Of a stretch of 64,000 nt of DNA, positions 35,665-44,782 are shown piece after piece. The notes under the pieces are model-generated. The model was not told where the DNA came from, did no database searches, and saw only the letters and a program-made list of their open reading frames with translations. The position numbers and the translations under genes were made by a program. The stretch comes from Spirosomataceae bacterium TFI 002 (GTDB lineage Bacteria > Bacteroidota > Bacteroidia > Cytophagales > Spirosomataceae). Positions within the stretch are counted from its first letter, which is position 1. Every line of letters starts with the position of its first letter. The stretch is taken from positions 2,914,001 through 2,978,000 of the forward strand of contig LT907983.1 in the NCBI GenBank assembly GCA_900230115.1. The letters are read 5' to 3'.

Positions 35665-36303
35665 CTACCTCAAAAGAAAGCCAAAATTCAAATTAATTGA
35701 TGGACTCAGGCCTTTGTTAAAATTGGTAATGTAAGCTCTGTTTTTGGCAGGATCAAGATTGTCATTGTCCCAATCGTCGTATTTCCAGTATTCGGGATTG
35801 AATGTGAGTTTTTGAGTATTCAAATTATTGAAACGATAACGAATTCCCATATTAAACGACATCACAACCCTTTGTAAAATAGTTGCTTTGAAACCGACTA
35901 GAAGCTCTGGTGTTATGGTAAATCCTCTAGTTTCAAGCGAGTCGGTCACATTAAAAATAGAAGGTAATGTCAATTTACCGTGTTCTAGCATTATTTTCCC
36001 TTCGGCATATAAGTTCATCCATCGATCTTGTGGTTTGGCATAAAATCTTTGGCCGTAAGCAATTCGATGTCCATTGTAATTACCTCTATTAAAATAGAAA
36101 TTGAAAAAATCAGTGCCTTTGTACCCCGCCATTAAAGTAAATGATTGTTGAGGTTTAGTGTACTGCTCATATTGCACATAGAAAGACTGACCCAACATTG
36201 TCCATGGGTTCAATGGCAATGCAAACTCTTTTCTCGGCTTAAGATCTTGAGCAATTGAGAAGAGCGGAGAAAGAAGAATTAAAAGGCAAAAGAGCTTTTT
36301 CAT
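35665..36303 (-). CDS. Small predicted outer-membrane beta-barrel, unknown function
   Basis: 212 residues with a signal peptide (KKLFCLLILLSPLFSIAQ) and a likely 8-10-strand barrel: FYVQYEQYTKPQQSFTLMAG, RVVMSFNMGIRYRF, and a terminal SINLNFGFLLR with the aromatic/hydrophobic alternation of a beta-signal. It resembles DUF3575-type proteins only loosely. It is convergent with the secreted-protein gene. Confidence 0.6.
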   Translation of the reverse strand: MKKLFCLLILLSPLFSIAQDLKPRKEFALPLNPWTMLGQSFYVQYEQYTKPQQSFTLMAGYKGTDFFNFYFNRGNYNGHRIAYGQRFYAKPQDRWMNLYAEGKIMLEHGKLTLPSIFNVTDSLETRGFTITPELLVGFKATILQRVVMSFNMGIRYRFNNLNTQKLTFNPEYWKYDDWDNDNLDPAKNRAYITNFNKGLSPSINLNFGFLLR

Positions 36304-36389
36304 AAAGCTAGAAATTTTGACAAATTTACCTCAACTGAAATCCGATAGGTTAAGAATTCGGAGAATATTATTTTTCGGTATAGTTGCTC

Positions 36390-38780
36390 TTATTCTTTTA
36401 GGCTTTCAACTGCGTTTTTTGACAAAAAGCGAATACTTTGCAGAGAGACAATAGACGCCACAAAACACATTAAGGTTAAAACAATGGCAAGCATCCAAGT
36501 CCAATTAAAGTCTATGCTAAAGGCGTAAGTGGAAAGCCACTTATTGGATAAAAAGTAAAAGCAGGGTAGGGCAACCAAGCTTGCGATAAGAACCAGGCTA
36601 AAGTATTCACGAACAAATAGCGAAAGAATCTGATTGCTCGTTGCACCTAATATTCGCCTCATGCTTAGTTCTTTTTTGCGTTTTGTAAGTGACATTGCAA
36701 CCACACCTACAATCCCAAGAAAGACCATGATCATGACTAAAAATTGGGACAGCTTTGCTGCTTTGGCCATGCGAGATTCATCAATGTACATTTTTTGGAT
36801 GGTGTCATCTATGAATTTGAAATCGAAGGGAGCATTTGGCATTAAATCTGACCATTTTTGTTGAATGTCCGAAATGCTACTTTGTACATCATTTTTTCCA
36901 AGCTGGAAAGTGAGATAGCGATACATGTTCGTATTTGAAACACTCACAAATGCCATTGGCTTTATGTCGGTTTTGAGGTTTCCAAAGTTGAAGTCTTCAC
37001 ATACTGCTACTACTTCTGCATCTGTACCAAAGCTTTGGATTCTGATAGAATTGGGGTCGGTAGGAACCATACCCATTAGTTCAGCGGCTTTCTTATTGAG
37101 GATTACCTGTAAGTTCTGTGGCTGCTCCGAATAGCCCTTGCCGCTTATGATTGGAATGTTATAAGTTTTGAAATAGTTTTCGTCGATTTGAAGCAAATCC
37201 ACAAATATAGTTTTTGTAGAATCTTGGCTAGATAGATGGATGCCAGACTTTAAACCAGCATTCCCATCAGGAATTTCATATGATAAAGTAGCGTTTTCTA
37301 TGGCAGGTAAGTTTTCAAACTCTTGAACAAATGTTTTCATTTTACGAACTCCTTCCGCCGACCAATCTCGAGGTGCGGATGCATAGATTCGGTTTTGTTT
37401 TGCAAAACCAAGGTTCTTACTTTGAAGAAAAGAAAGTTGTTGCGAAACTACATACCCAAAACCTAATACAAAGAGGGTAATCGCAAATTGAAAGCCGATA
37501 AGGATATGCTTAAATGAGGATTTTGAATACTTGGCCGAGAATCGATTTTTTAAAGATAAAATTGGGCTTACACTCGCAAGCCTTATTGCTGAAAAAGCTC
37601 CTCCAAGAATACCAATGCTTAAGGCAAAAAAGAAGAATCCTAAAATTACGCTTATTGGAAGTTCAAAAAGGCTGGAGAGTTCTCTGCCCAAAAGTTCTCC
37701 TGCATAGTTTCGAAGAATTACATAAAAAAGGAGTGAAGAAATAAAAGCAAACAGGCTTAGGATGACAGACTCAGTAAGTATTTGAAACACCGCTTGCGAT
37801 TTACTACTACCAAGAGCTTTTCGCATTCCTATTTCTTTTAAACGATAAGAGGCGTTTCCAAGGCTAAGATTGATAAAGTTCACCATGGAAAGTATCAAAA
37901 GAAAGGCAACTACAAGCGTTAAAATCTGTAGGTAACTTTCAATTTTTCCTTCTTTGTCTTTTAGGTGTAGGTCACTTAACGAAGCAAGTTCTAGGGTCAG
38001 GTTGCCATTTATATTTGCTGGAGTGTTTGTTTTGATAAGTTGGCTCATTGCCTCACTTATTTTATCTGGGCTAGCTCCATCGGCTGCTTCTATAAAACTG
38101 ACGGTGTATGCGTTTTGCCAATCATTAAAGCTTTCATAACGTCCAAAGAACTTTAGACTTTCCTCCGACATTAAGATGGGATCGGTTTCTGTGTTATAAT
38201 TGAGAACCGAGTTGTGATTGGTTTTGGCCAAAACTCCCTTTATTGTAAATTCTCTCCACTCGCCAGAGAAAGACTCCATGCTTATGGATTCATCTAAAAT
38301 GTCTGTTTTGCCAAAGTATTTAATGGCTATTTCTTCTGGAAGAACGATTGTATACGGCTCATAAAGAGCAGTTTTAGCATCTCCATTCAATAACGGAAAG
38401 CCAAAAATCTCTAAAACTGCTTTGCTACCGGGTTGAATATTTTCTTTGAAAAGTGTTTTACCTTTTTTGACCGTAACTCCAATTCCGTCATAGGAATAAT
38501 AGTTTTTAACCAATTGTGGATATTGCTCTGTCAAAGCCTTTGCTAAAGGTGCTGGACTGCAAAACTCTATGCCCATTCCTTCTTTAGCCCATTTGCTTTT
38601 GACCAAATATTGGTCGGAAACATTGCTGAGCTCGTGATTGATGTTTCTTTCTTGTAAAATGAAACTGCCAATAAGTAAAGCGAATGTAAGTGCACAAGCA
38701 AATCCCGTCAGCATTAACACGCTGTTGAATGCTCTTTTTGTAAGGTTTCTCCAAGCGGTTTTGAGGTAGTTTTTAATCAT
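36390..38780 (-). CDS. FtsX/MacB-type ABC transporter permease
   Basis: Inner-membrane permease of the Bacteroidota type with two MacB_PCD-FtsX modules. From ATG 38780 (MIKNYLKTAWRNLTK) it has 796 residues: one membrane segment (~15-40), a periplasmic domain to ~280, three segments (~283-400; KEIGMRKALGSSKSQAVFQ), a second periplasmic domain (~430-660), and three more (KKELSMRRILGATSNQILSLF). It is the expected partner of an ATPase such as the one at 29.8-30.5 kb, but no ATPase is adjacent. It follows the receptor gene by 71 bases. Confidence 0.92.
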   Translation of the reverse strand: MIKNYLKTAWRNLTKRAFNSVLMLTGFACALTFALLIGSFILQERNINHELSNVSDQYLVKSKWAKEGMGIEFCSPAPLAKALTEQYPQLVKNYYSYDGIGVTVKKGKTLFKENIQPGSKAVLEIFGFPLLNGDAKTALYEPYTIVLPEEIAIKYFGKTDILDESISMESFSGEWREFTIKGVLAKTNHNSVLNYNTETDPILMSEESLKFFGRYESFNDWQNAYTVSFIEAADGASPDKISEAMSQLIKTNTPANINGNLTLELASLSDLHLKDKEGKIESYLQILTLVVAFLLILSMVNFINLSLGNASYRLKEIGMRKALGSSKSQAVFQILTESVILSLFAFISSLLFYVILRNYAGELLGRELSSLFELPISVILGFFFFALSIGILGGAFSAIRLASVSPILSLKNRFSAKYSKSSFKHILIGFQFAITLFVLGFGYVVSQQLSFLQSKNLGFAKQNRIYASAPRDWSAEGVRKMKTFVQEFENLPAIENATLSYEIPDGNAGLKSGIHLSSQDSTKTIFVDLLQIDENYFKTYNIPIISGKGYSEQPQNLQVILNKKAAELMGMVPTDPNSIRIQSFGTDAEVVAVCEDFNFGNLKTDIKPMAFVSVSNTNMYRYLTFQLGKNDVQSSISDIQQKWSDLMPNAPFDFKFIDDTIQKMYIDESRMAKAAKLSQFLVMIMVFLGIVGVVAMSLTKRKKELSMRRILGATSNQILSLFVREYFSLVLIASLVALPCFYFLSNKWLSTYAFSIDFNWTWMLAIVLTLMCFVASIVSLQSIRFLSKNAVESLKE

Positions 38781-38851
38781 AGTGCATTTCAAATGAAAAG
38801 CTAAACTATGGAAATACTTCTTTCTATCCGATTGGGTGAAGTTAAGAATGC

Positions 38852-41059
38852 TTAAATCCCTACTCTCAATGTCAACCTTGCATTAAATGGAGTTCCTGGA
38901 GTGAAGTGAATTTCTTCTATTGGGTTCGCTTCGTTTCTTAATCTTGAAGTAGTTGCAAACTGAGTTTCGTTCCAAGTCGTATTAAAAAGGTTTTGAATTT
39001 CTAGACCTAGGTTTGTGCGTCCCCATTGGTAATTCAAGTTCGCATCGGTTACAAAATAGCCCTCTGCTACGATACTATTATCCTCGTTTGCTGCTCTATC
39101 ACCAAGCATTCTTGACCTTAAGCCTGCCGAGAAACCTTTGATATCCGTTACAGATATACCATTGCTCATGGTAAATTTAGGAGCTAATGGAATAAAGTTT
39201 GCACCTGCTGGTTCGTCAATACTTCGTGCGTTAGTATAAGTAAGATCACTATTGAAGAAAACCTTTTTAGACACTTGTGCTCGCAAGCTTAAGTCTACCC
39301 CCATTCTTGATGTACGTCCGCTTGGCTCTACAATTCCTTCGTCTCCTACGTAAACAAACTCTTGCTGTAAGTACAAATACCAAGCTGTAACATTGAATAA
39401 TAATGCTTTTGTTGGTTTAAAAATACTTCCTAAGTCAGCACCAACGGAACGAGGCAGGATTTCTTGAGCTGAGCGAGCGATAACTCCTCTTGTATCATTG
39501 GAGTGGTATCCAAGCCCTGTTTTGAAGAAAAACTGAGTGTTTTTATTTGATTGATAAATGAAATTCAACTTAGGGCTAAGTAACGATTTTGTTTGTACCT
39601 CGTTTACTTGAGTATTCTCAAGAGAATTCAAATATGAAAACCTGAAGAAGTCGAGTCTTAATCCTGGAATTACACTGAATTTGCCACTTTCAACAGCTAA
39701 GTCGAGATTGAGGTATGCATTGGTTTCGTCAATATCTCCTAAGTAAATATTATTAAGTACTAGATTCTTGTCTTTAGTTCTAGACAATTCATTGTTCCTT
39801 ACAATGTCATTTCTGAATCCTGTGCTAAGGTTGATATTTGCAGAATTTTCATTCCATTCAAAGCTTTTGCCATAAGTGCTTTTGAATCCAAATAGGTTGC
39901 GGTTTTCTTTCTGGCGAATCTGGTCTCCATCTTCTGGGTTTTCAGCGAAAAAGGTAAAGTTGGAGTACAGTAAAAAGTTGTAATTAGTGTAATAAGCACT
40001 TGATTCAAAGAAAGAAGTTGAAGAAAGCTGATTGAAATAAGCAGCTTGTGCATTTGAGCGTGAGGTGTTTCCACCCTCCGTATCATCAATTGCTCCAAAT
40101 CTTGAAATTGACCCATTTTCAACTGCTCTCACCGGAATTTGTCCCGATGCATCCCACTTACTATTGAAATGCGAAGCAGATAAGCTCAATTTTTGTTTAT
40201 TGTTTATGCGTTCTGTATGTTTTACAAATGCATTGAAACGATTTAAGTTTTGTGGGGAAATGAATGGGCCATCATTGTATAAATACTCTGTCGCCAAGTA
40301 GGTGTTTGAGTTTGGATTCATGTTTAATCCAAACTGCCCAACAACTCTTTTGTGGTTGTATTGTCCAGCTTCTATTCCAATGCTGTTTTTATCAACTCTA
40401 TCTTTCGTTCTAAAATCTACACTTCCTGCAGTTGTGAAATTTCCTTTGTCTGCCTTATAACTTCCTTTTGCAAATTCTATGTTGTCGATCGTTTCTGGTA
40501 TTACAAAGTGTAGGTCTGAGTAACCTTGCCCATGAGCATGCGAAACCATGTTTACTGGCATATTGTCAACATTGATACTTAGGTCTGTTCCATGATCAAT
40601 GTCAAAACCACGAAGGAATATTTGCTCTGCTTTACCACCACCCGCATGCTGGCCAATGAATAAACCTGGTACGTATCTCAGTAATTCTTGCGATGAGCTT
40701 ACGGGATTTACAGCCAAGTTGATATCAGCCAAAACATTGATGGCATCCATTTCTGGTAAGATATTTACGCTTTCTAGCAAGACACTTGATTCTTTCAATA
40801 CGAAACGAATCTCTTCACCATTTGAAAATGTGTTTTGAACTGTTTCGTAACCCAATAAAAAAGCTTTTAGCGTATCTCCTGCAACGTATTTGCTCAGTGA
40901 GAACTGACCAAAATCATTACTCATTACAACTGAGCCTTGGTTTACATTTTGAATTAGGGCTCCAATAATTGGTTGGTTTTTTTGATCCAAAACCTTTCCT
41001 ACTTGAGCATTTACTTTGCCAAGGGTCAATAATATGGTTATAAATAATAGCTTTTTCAT
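38852..41059 (-). CDS. TonB-dependent receptor of the DUF4331 operon
   Basis: Outer-membrane active importer, ligand unknown. The 735 residues contain a signal peptide (KKLLFITILLTLGKVNAQ), a carboxypeptidase-regulatory domain (~20-95; GKVLDQKNQPIIGALIQNV), a plug (~115-225; LLRYVPGLFIGQHAGGGKAE, IFLRGFDIDHGTDLSINVD) and a barrel with a short C-terminal strand ending TLRVGI. The plug carries a His-containing loop, VSHAHGQGYSDLHFV, that could bind metal or an anion (inference). It is the last gene of the unit DUF4331-DUF4331-TPR-receptor, 22 bases after the TPR gene. Confidence 0.9.
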   Translation of the reverse strand: MKKLLFITILLTLGKVNAQVGKVLDQKNQPIIGALIQNVNQGSVVMSNDFGQFSLSKYVAGDTLKAFLLGYETVQNTFSNGEEIRFVLKESSVLLESVNILPEMDAINVLADINLAVNPVSSSQELLRYVPGLFIGQHAGGGKAEQIFLRGFDIDHGTDLSINVDNMPVNMVSHAHGQGYSDLHFVIPETIDNIEFAKGSYKADKGNFTTAGSVDFRTKDRVDKNSIGIEAGQYNHKRVVGQFGLNMNPNSNTYLATEYLYNDGPFISPQNLNRFNAFVKHTERINNKQKLSLSASHFNSKWDASGQIPVRAVENGSISRFGAIDDTEGGNTSRSNAQAAYFNQLSSTSFFESSAYYTNYNFLLYSNFTFFAENPEDGDQIRQKENRNLFGFKSTYGKSFEWNENSANINLSTGFRNDIVRNNELSRTKDKNLVLNNIYLGDIDETNAYLNLDLAVESGKFSVIPGLRLDFFRFSYLNSLENTQVNEVQTKSLLSPKLNFIYQSNKNTQFFFKTGLGYHSNDTRGVIARSAQEILPRSVGADLGSIFKPTKALLFNVTAWYLYLQQEFVYVGDEGIVEPSGRTSRMGVDLSLRAQVSKKVFFNSDLTYTNARSIDEPAGANFIPLAPKFTMSNGISVTDIKGFSAGLRSRMLGDRAANEDNSIVAEGYFVTDANLNYQWGRTNLGLEIQNLFNTTWNETQFATTSRLRNEANPIEEIHFTPGTPFNARLTLRVGI

Positions 41060-41080
41060 TCTGAGTAATTTTGAGCGGAA

Positions 41081-42346
41081 TTAAAGACTTTTGATTTTCG
41101 AGATGGAGTTTGGCCCCAGCTCGTACGTAGATTCCATAAGCATTGATTTCAGGGAATCTACATCTCCGTATAAACCGTTTGCTTTATATATTTGAGCCAA
41201 ATGGAAGTAGGCTTCAGGTTCTGATGTTTTACCTTCAATAAATTTTTGTGCAATTGAAAGTGCCTCTTCCTTATCACCAGTATTTAATAACGCCCAAGCA
41301 TATAGGTTGTAAGATTCGGGTGTAGGTCTGTTGTCTATTTCTTTCTTAGCGATCGAAAGACTTTCTGCTGGATTCTCAAGTACCAAGTACTTATTATACA
41401 TATCTCCATAGTCATGGGCTTTAAGTTTCGCATAAAACTGTGCCTTTTGACTTGATTCTACTTCTTCATTTCCTTCAAAAGCTGCAATTTCAGCTTTCAG
41501 TAAATGATAATCTGGTGCTTGATGATTGGTAATGATGTAGTCCAAAATTGAATTAGCCTTGTCTGTATTTTTTTCATGAGAAAATGCTATCCAAGCAATT
41601 CCTTTAAGAGAATAATAGTAGTGTGGGTTAATTTCCAAGGCTTTTAAATAGTGTTTGTATGATTTTTCAATTTCACCATTGTGACCATAAAAATCGGCAA
41701 TGTTTGAGAAAGCCCAAAGTTTTAGTTCTTCACTTTTTAGTTCTTCTGCTTTTTGTAAAGCTAGTTCAAGATCGAAGATTGCTTCTTCCAAATTTCCTGA
41801 AGTATCTTCCCATTTTGCAAGTCTAATGAGGTAGTCAAAATCACCTTCATCAGCAATTGCATTTAGTTTTTCTTTTGCCAAATCGTATTCTCCTAGCTCA
41901 AGTGCTACATCGAATATCATTTTTTCAGTGGCATTTTTATTTTCGCCAAGTTCCAATGCTTCCATAAGCACACTTTTGGCTTCTTTGAATTTGTGTTGTG
42001 AGATATAATTGCGAGAAAGGCTTCTTAATATTCCTGATGATTGTCTGTTTGACATTTCAACGGCCTCTTCTAAATGGTTTCCTGCTGAGATTAAGTAATT
42101 AACATCACCAGTATTTTCAAAAATAGATCCTTCGGCTGCTGCGATTTTGGTTAAATATGGAACCTGATTAGGTGCGGCTTCGTATTTTTTTGTCCAAAAA
42201 CTAAGTTCCTCTTTAGCGTGGTTAAGTTTTGTATTTGGAGTATTGATAAGATATGGCTGATAATCTTTTTCTAATACTATTTCTTTCTGGAGGTTTCCAC
42301 AGGCTAAGCAAAGCGATGCCAGGGCTAATGTTAATAGCTTTTTCAT
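41081..42346 (-). CDS. Tetratricopeptide-repeat lipoprotein
   Basis: 421 residues; the signal peptide ends in lipobox LCLAC (Cys16). At least eight TPR-like helix pairs follow, e.g. LEEAVEMSNRQSSGILRSLS, YLKALEINPHYYYSLKGIAW and YNLYAWALLNTGDKEEALSI. TPR arrays bind partner proteins, so it may scaffold the DUF4331 proteins or the receptor. It is flanked by both in one operon. The exact role is unknown. Confidence 0.85.
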   Translation of the reverse strand: MKKLLTLALASLCLACGNLQKEIVLEKDYQPYLINTPNTKLNHAKEELSFWTKKYEAAPNQVPYLTKIAAAEGSIFENTGDVNYLISAGNHLEEAVEMSNRQSSGILRSLSRNYISQHKFKEAKSVLMEALELGENKNATEKMIFDVALELGEYDLAKEKLNAIADEGDFDYLIRLAKWEDTSGNLEEAIFDLELALQKAEELKSEELKLWAFSNIADFYGHNGEIEKSYKHYLKALEINPHYYYSLKGIAWIAFSHEKNTDKANSILDYIITNHQAPDYHLLKAEIAAFEGNEEVESSQKAQFYAKLKAHDYGDMYNKYLVLENPAESLSIAKKEIDNRPTPESYNLYAWALLNTGDKEEALSIAQKFIEGKTSEPEAYFHLAQIYKANGLYGDVDSLKSMLMESTYELGPNSISKIKSL

Positions 42347-42374
42347 AATTTGAGTTTTTTATAGCTGAGTAATG

Positions 42375-42404
42375 AAGGTACACTCTAGTCAAAGAGTGTA
42401 CCTT
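42375..42404 (-). promoter_or_regulatory. Intra-operon hairpin between DUF4331-type and TPR genes
   Basis: A perfect 12-bp stem AAGGTACACTCT (42375-42386) / AGAGTGTACCTT (42393-42404) with a 6-base loop. The minus-strand sequence after the stem is not T-rich, so it is more likely an mRNA processing or stability element than a full terminator. Confidence 0.6.
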
Positions 42405-42415
42405 TTATTTGGGAT

Positions 42416-42973
42416 TTACCAAGGAGAAGCAAGGTATGGGAATGAGCTCAAGAATGGCTTATCATTCGCATCTACGTTGTCATTGCTAAGTCCTGGGTTT
42501 TCGGTGAAGTCTTCTCCACCAAAGATCAATAGTAACTCTACAGTGATAACATCATCTGCAAGATTTCTACCCGTAAGTACATTTGTACCGTCGAAGAATG
42601 TTGTTGTTTTGTTTGTAGCTACTGTTAATACGTCTGTTGCAAGTACAGATCCAAAAGTTGTTGCATCTAATCCTAGTGCATTTTTATCACCTGCGTTTGC
42701 ATATGCTGGGCTGAGTCCCTTTAATCCTGCTGCAAATGCTGAAGCGTATTTTGCTCCCATTTGAGATGGAATCGTTTTGTTAAACTCATCTTTCATTCCT
42801 GCTGGAACAAAAACCGTGTTTATTGCAGGGCGTCCCATTTGGTCAGCTGTGCTGAAAGTTCCTGAGAAATCGATTGAGGGAGTGATCATTGTGTCATCAT
42901 CCTTGTCACATGAAGTAAATCCAAGTGTGAGAGCCATTCCTAGGCCGAGTAATTTTATTGTTATATTTTTCAT
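42416..42973 (-). CDS. DUF4331-type lipoprotein, C-terminal-half type
   Basis: 185 residues with a signal peptide and lipobox GFTSC (Cys22) followed by acidic KDDDDT-like residues. The body resembles the second half of DUF4331 proteins: QMGRPAINTVFVPAG, NLADDVITVELLLIFGG, and SNDNVDANDKPFLSSFPYLA. The first half of that fold lies in the preceding gene. Function is unknown. It is 29 bases after that gene, so the two are probably co-expressed. Confidence 0.75.
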   Translation of the reverse strand: MKNITIKLLGLGMALTLGFTSCDKDDDTMITPSIDFSGTFSTADQMGRPAINTVFVPAGMKDEFNKTIPSQMGAKYASAFAAGLKGLSPAYANAGDKNALGLDATTFGSVLATDVLTVATNKTTTFFDGTNVLTGRNLADDVITVELLLIFGGEDFTENPGLSNDNVDANDKPFLSSFPYLASPW

Positions 42974-43002
42974 TTTAATGTTCTTTTACGATTGTTGATT
43001 GA

Positions 43003-43653
43003 TTATTTCTTCTTTGCTTCTACCCAAGTATTAAGCGTTTCTGCTGTACCTAGTGTTGATTTTGGAACTTCTACTACTACTGATAGTACATTTGATCCTG
43101 CGAAAGTATCGGTACCTGTAGGAGAGAAACTAGATGCTTTTCCACCTATGATTTCGGTAAACTTACCGAAGTCAAAAAAGAATGGATCATCACGTGGTCC
43201 TGCAAAAACTGTCATTCCGTTTTCTGTTTTTGTGATAGCTGCTTGACCGTAAGGAGTGATATCAACCGAAGCAAAAGCTGCTGCATTTGTCAAGATTGTG
43301 CTACTTGCACCTGTTGCTGCTGGTTTAGCTGGTCCGAAGAAATACATTTTACCATTTCTTGGAATCGCCTGAATTACTAAATCTTCAACATTATCACCTG
43401 AGTTATCAATGTTGAATTCTATCAACACATTTTCATCAAATTTTGCACTTCCTGTTGCACCTGGACTTAGTAGGCCTTGTACGTTAGCTACAAATACGAG
43501 GTTGCTAGCGTTGCTTCCTTGGAAAGCATAAAAATCTGTAATGTCTGCTGTTCCGCCTTGTACTGCTGGAGCATCAATGTGATCGGCTGCGATAATTCCA
43601 GCTCCTGCTGCGATCATTAGGCCGAGTAAAACGAGTTTGTTTGTCTTTTTCAT
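43003..43653 (-). CDS. DUF4331-type exported protein, N-terminal-half type
   Basis: Start set at ATG 43653 (MKKTNKLVLLGLMIAAGAG), giving 216 residues with a signal peptide; the frame upstream to 43746 would remove it and would place the promoter inside the gene. The body matches DUF4331 beginnings: ADHIDAPAVQGGTADITDFYAF, FDENVLIEFNIDNSGDNVED and IQAIPRNGKMYFFGP, with FAGPRDDPFFFDFGKF later. Function is unknown. It is the first gene of the DUF4331-DUF4331-TPR-receptor unit, directly under the shared ECF-type promoter. Confidence 0.8.
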   Translation of the reverse strand: MKKTNKLVLLGLMIAAGAGIIAADHIDAPAVQGGTADITDFYAFQGSNASNLVFVANVQGLLSPGATGSAKFDENVLIEFNIDNSGDNVEDLVIQAIPRNGKMYFFGPAKPAATGASSTILTNAAAFASVDITPYGQAAITKTENGMTVFAGPRDDPFFFDFGKFTEIIGGKASSFSPTGTDTFAGSNVLSVVVEVPKSTLGTAETLNTWVEAKKK

Positions 43654-43682
43654 AATTGTACTTTTTTTGTTGTTCGGTACAG

Positions 43683-43707
43683 TTACGCAAGACGGTTTAG
43701 TTTGGAT
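43683..43707 (-). promoter_or_regulatory. ECF-type promoter of the DUF4331 operon
   Basis: Minus strand: ATCCAA (43707-43702), 14 bases, CGTAA (43687-43683). CGAACAACAAA follows at 43676-43666, around the expected transcript start. The same three elements with the same 14-base spacing precede the fasciclin gene. The 5' untranslated region would be about 23 bases. The rest of the 319-base gap 43654-43972 holds only the terminator. Confidence 0.75.
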
Positions 43708-43863
43708 CGAAAGTTTTTTAAATGATTTTAAAAATAGCCTCTGCAAGCTTCTTTAGCCCAATTAGTGTTTTTATTCATGGAACGCAGATTTAACTAAGGT
43801 TTCAAACCTTATTAAGGAATGAAATACAATTTCATACTTTGACCTGAGTCTTTTAAACGCAAA

Positions 43864-43895
43864 AATGCCTCACAAGCCGAAACTTGTGAGGCATT
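43864..43895 (-). terminator. Terminator after the sigma/anti-sigma unit
   Basis: A perfect 13-bp stem AATGCCTCACAAG (43864-43876) / CTTGTGAGGCATT (43883-43895) with a 6-base loop; the minus strand continues with five T. It separates the anti-sigma gene from the DUF4331 operon. Confidence 0.85.
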
Positions 43896-43972
43896 CTCAA
43901 AACACCAAAATCTTCCCACACTTAAGTAAGAAGACTATTGATGTCGGATGTGTGAAATCCAGCTACAAAAAC

Positions 43973-44782
43973 TCACACATTCGCGATGACATATAATTGT
44001 TCAAGTGTAGGGCTTTGTACTCCGCCTTCTTTTTCAAGAGTGATGGCAAAAGCAGCTGGCTTCCCATTAACTTTCTTCATGGATAGCAATTTTCCTTCAA
44101 AGTCATTGTCTATCATCCCCATGTCCACTGGTCCTGTTTCGTCAATAACCCATAATTGGTATTGCATTCCTGTGGGAGCTTTGGGTAAGTTATTTACATT
44201 CAATGCTACAGAGTTATCTTCTTGATTCCATAGTACGGTTACCGCACCATCTGGCTTGGCTTCTACACCAGCGAGTTTCAAGATTCTATTAGCCGGGTTT
44301 TGGTATTGAGCTAAAAAGTCGGCACTTACATTGGTCTGAGCTTCTAGCGTTTCAACTTTCTCACTTAGAGAAGCTGTTTGAGTTTTCAACTCATTAGTTT
44401 GGCTAAAAAACCACCCTGTACTTGCTGCTAGAAGTACTGATGCTGCTATTGCAAACTTGCTCCACATAGGAACCACTTTGGTTTCCACGTATTCTATTTG
44501 TGGTTGAGCTGCTACTACCTCCTCTTCGGTATTTTCTTCTTCTACGATGTCTTCAGCGAAGGTCATCTGAGCAAAGATCTTGTCTTTGAGATGAGCCGGA
44601 GGCTGCTTTTCGTACAAGGATGCATATTTCCCCATTGTTGTTTGTAACATGGTTATTTCTTCTTTTATCTCAGGGTAAGTTTGTGCGAGACACTCCACTC
44701 CTTGAGTTTCATTTTCTGGTAGCGTTCCTAAAACGTATTCTTCCAGAATCCCTGAATTCTCTATAAATTCTTTGATGTTCAT
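43973..44782 (-). CDS. RskA-type anti-sigma factor
   Basis: Holds the adjacent ECF sigma factor inactive at the membrane. The 269 residues comprise a cytoplasmic sigma-binding part (~1-105; EYVLGTLPENETQGVECLAQ), one membrane segment (~108-126; FAIAASVLLAASTGWFF), a short coiled coil (~127-150) and an extracytoplasmic RskA domain (~165-269). Diagnostic stretches are VTVLWNQEDN, LPKAPTGMQYQLWVID and FAITLEKEGGVQSPT. The HxxxCxxC zinc motif of ZAS anti-sigma factors is absent, so redox release through zinc is unlikely. It overlaps the sigma gene by four bases. Confidence 0.9.
   Translation of the reverse strand: MNIKEFIENSGILEEYVLGTLPENETQGVECLAQTYPEIKEEITMLQTTMGKYASLYEKQPPAHLKDKIFAQMTFAEDIVEEENTEEEVVAAQPQIEYVETKVVPMWSKFAIAASVLLAASTGWFFSQTNELKTQTASLSEKVETLEAQTNVSADFLAQYQNPANRILKLAGVEAKPDGAVTVLWNQEDNSVALNVNNLPKAPTGMQYQLWVIDETGPVDMGMIDNDFEGKLLSMKKVNGKPAAFAITLEKEGGVQSPTLEQLYVIANV

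Noticed and set aside
42416-43653. Frameshift splitting one DUF4331 gene
   Set aside because: Each part has its own start, signal peptide and stop, and they are separated by an intergenic stretch, so they are two genes.
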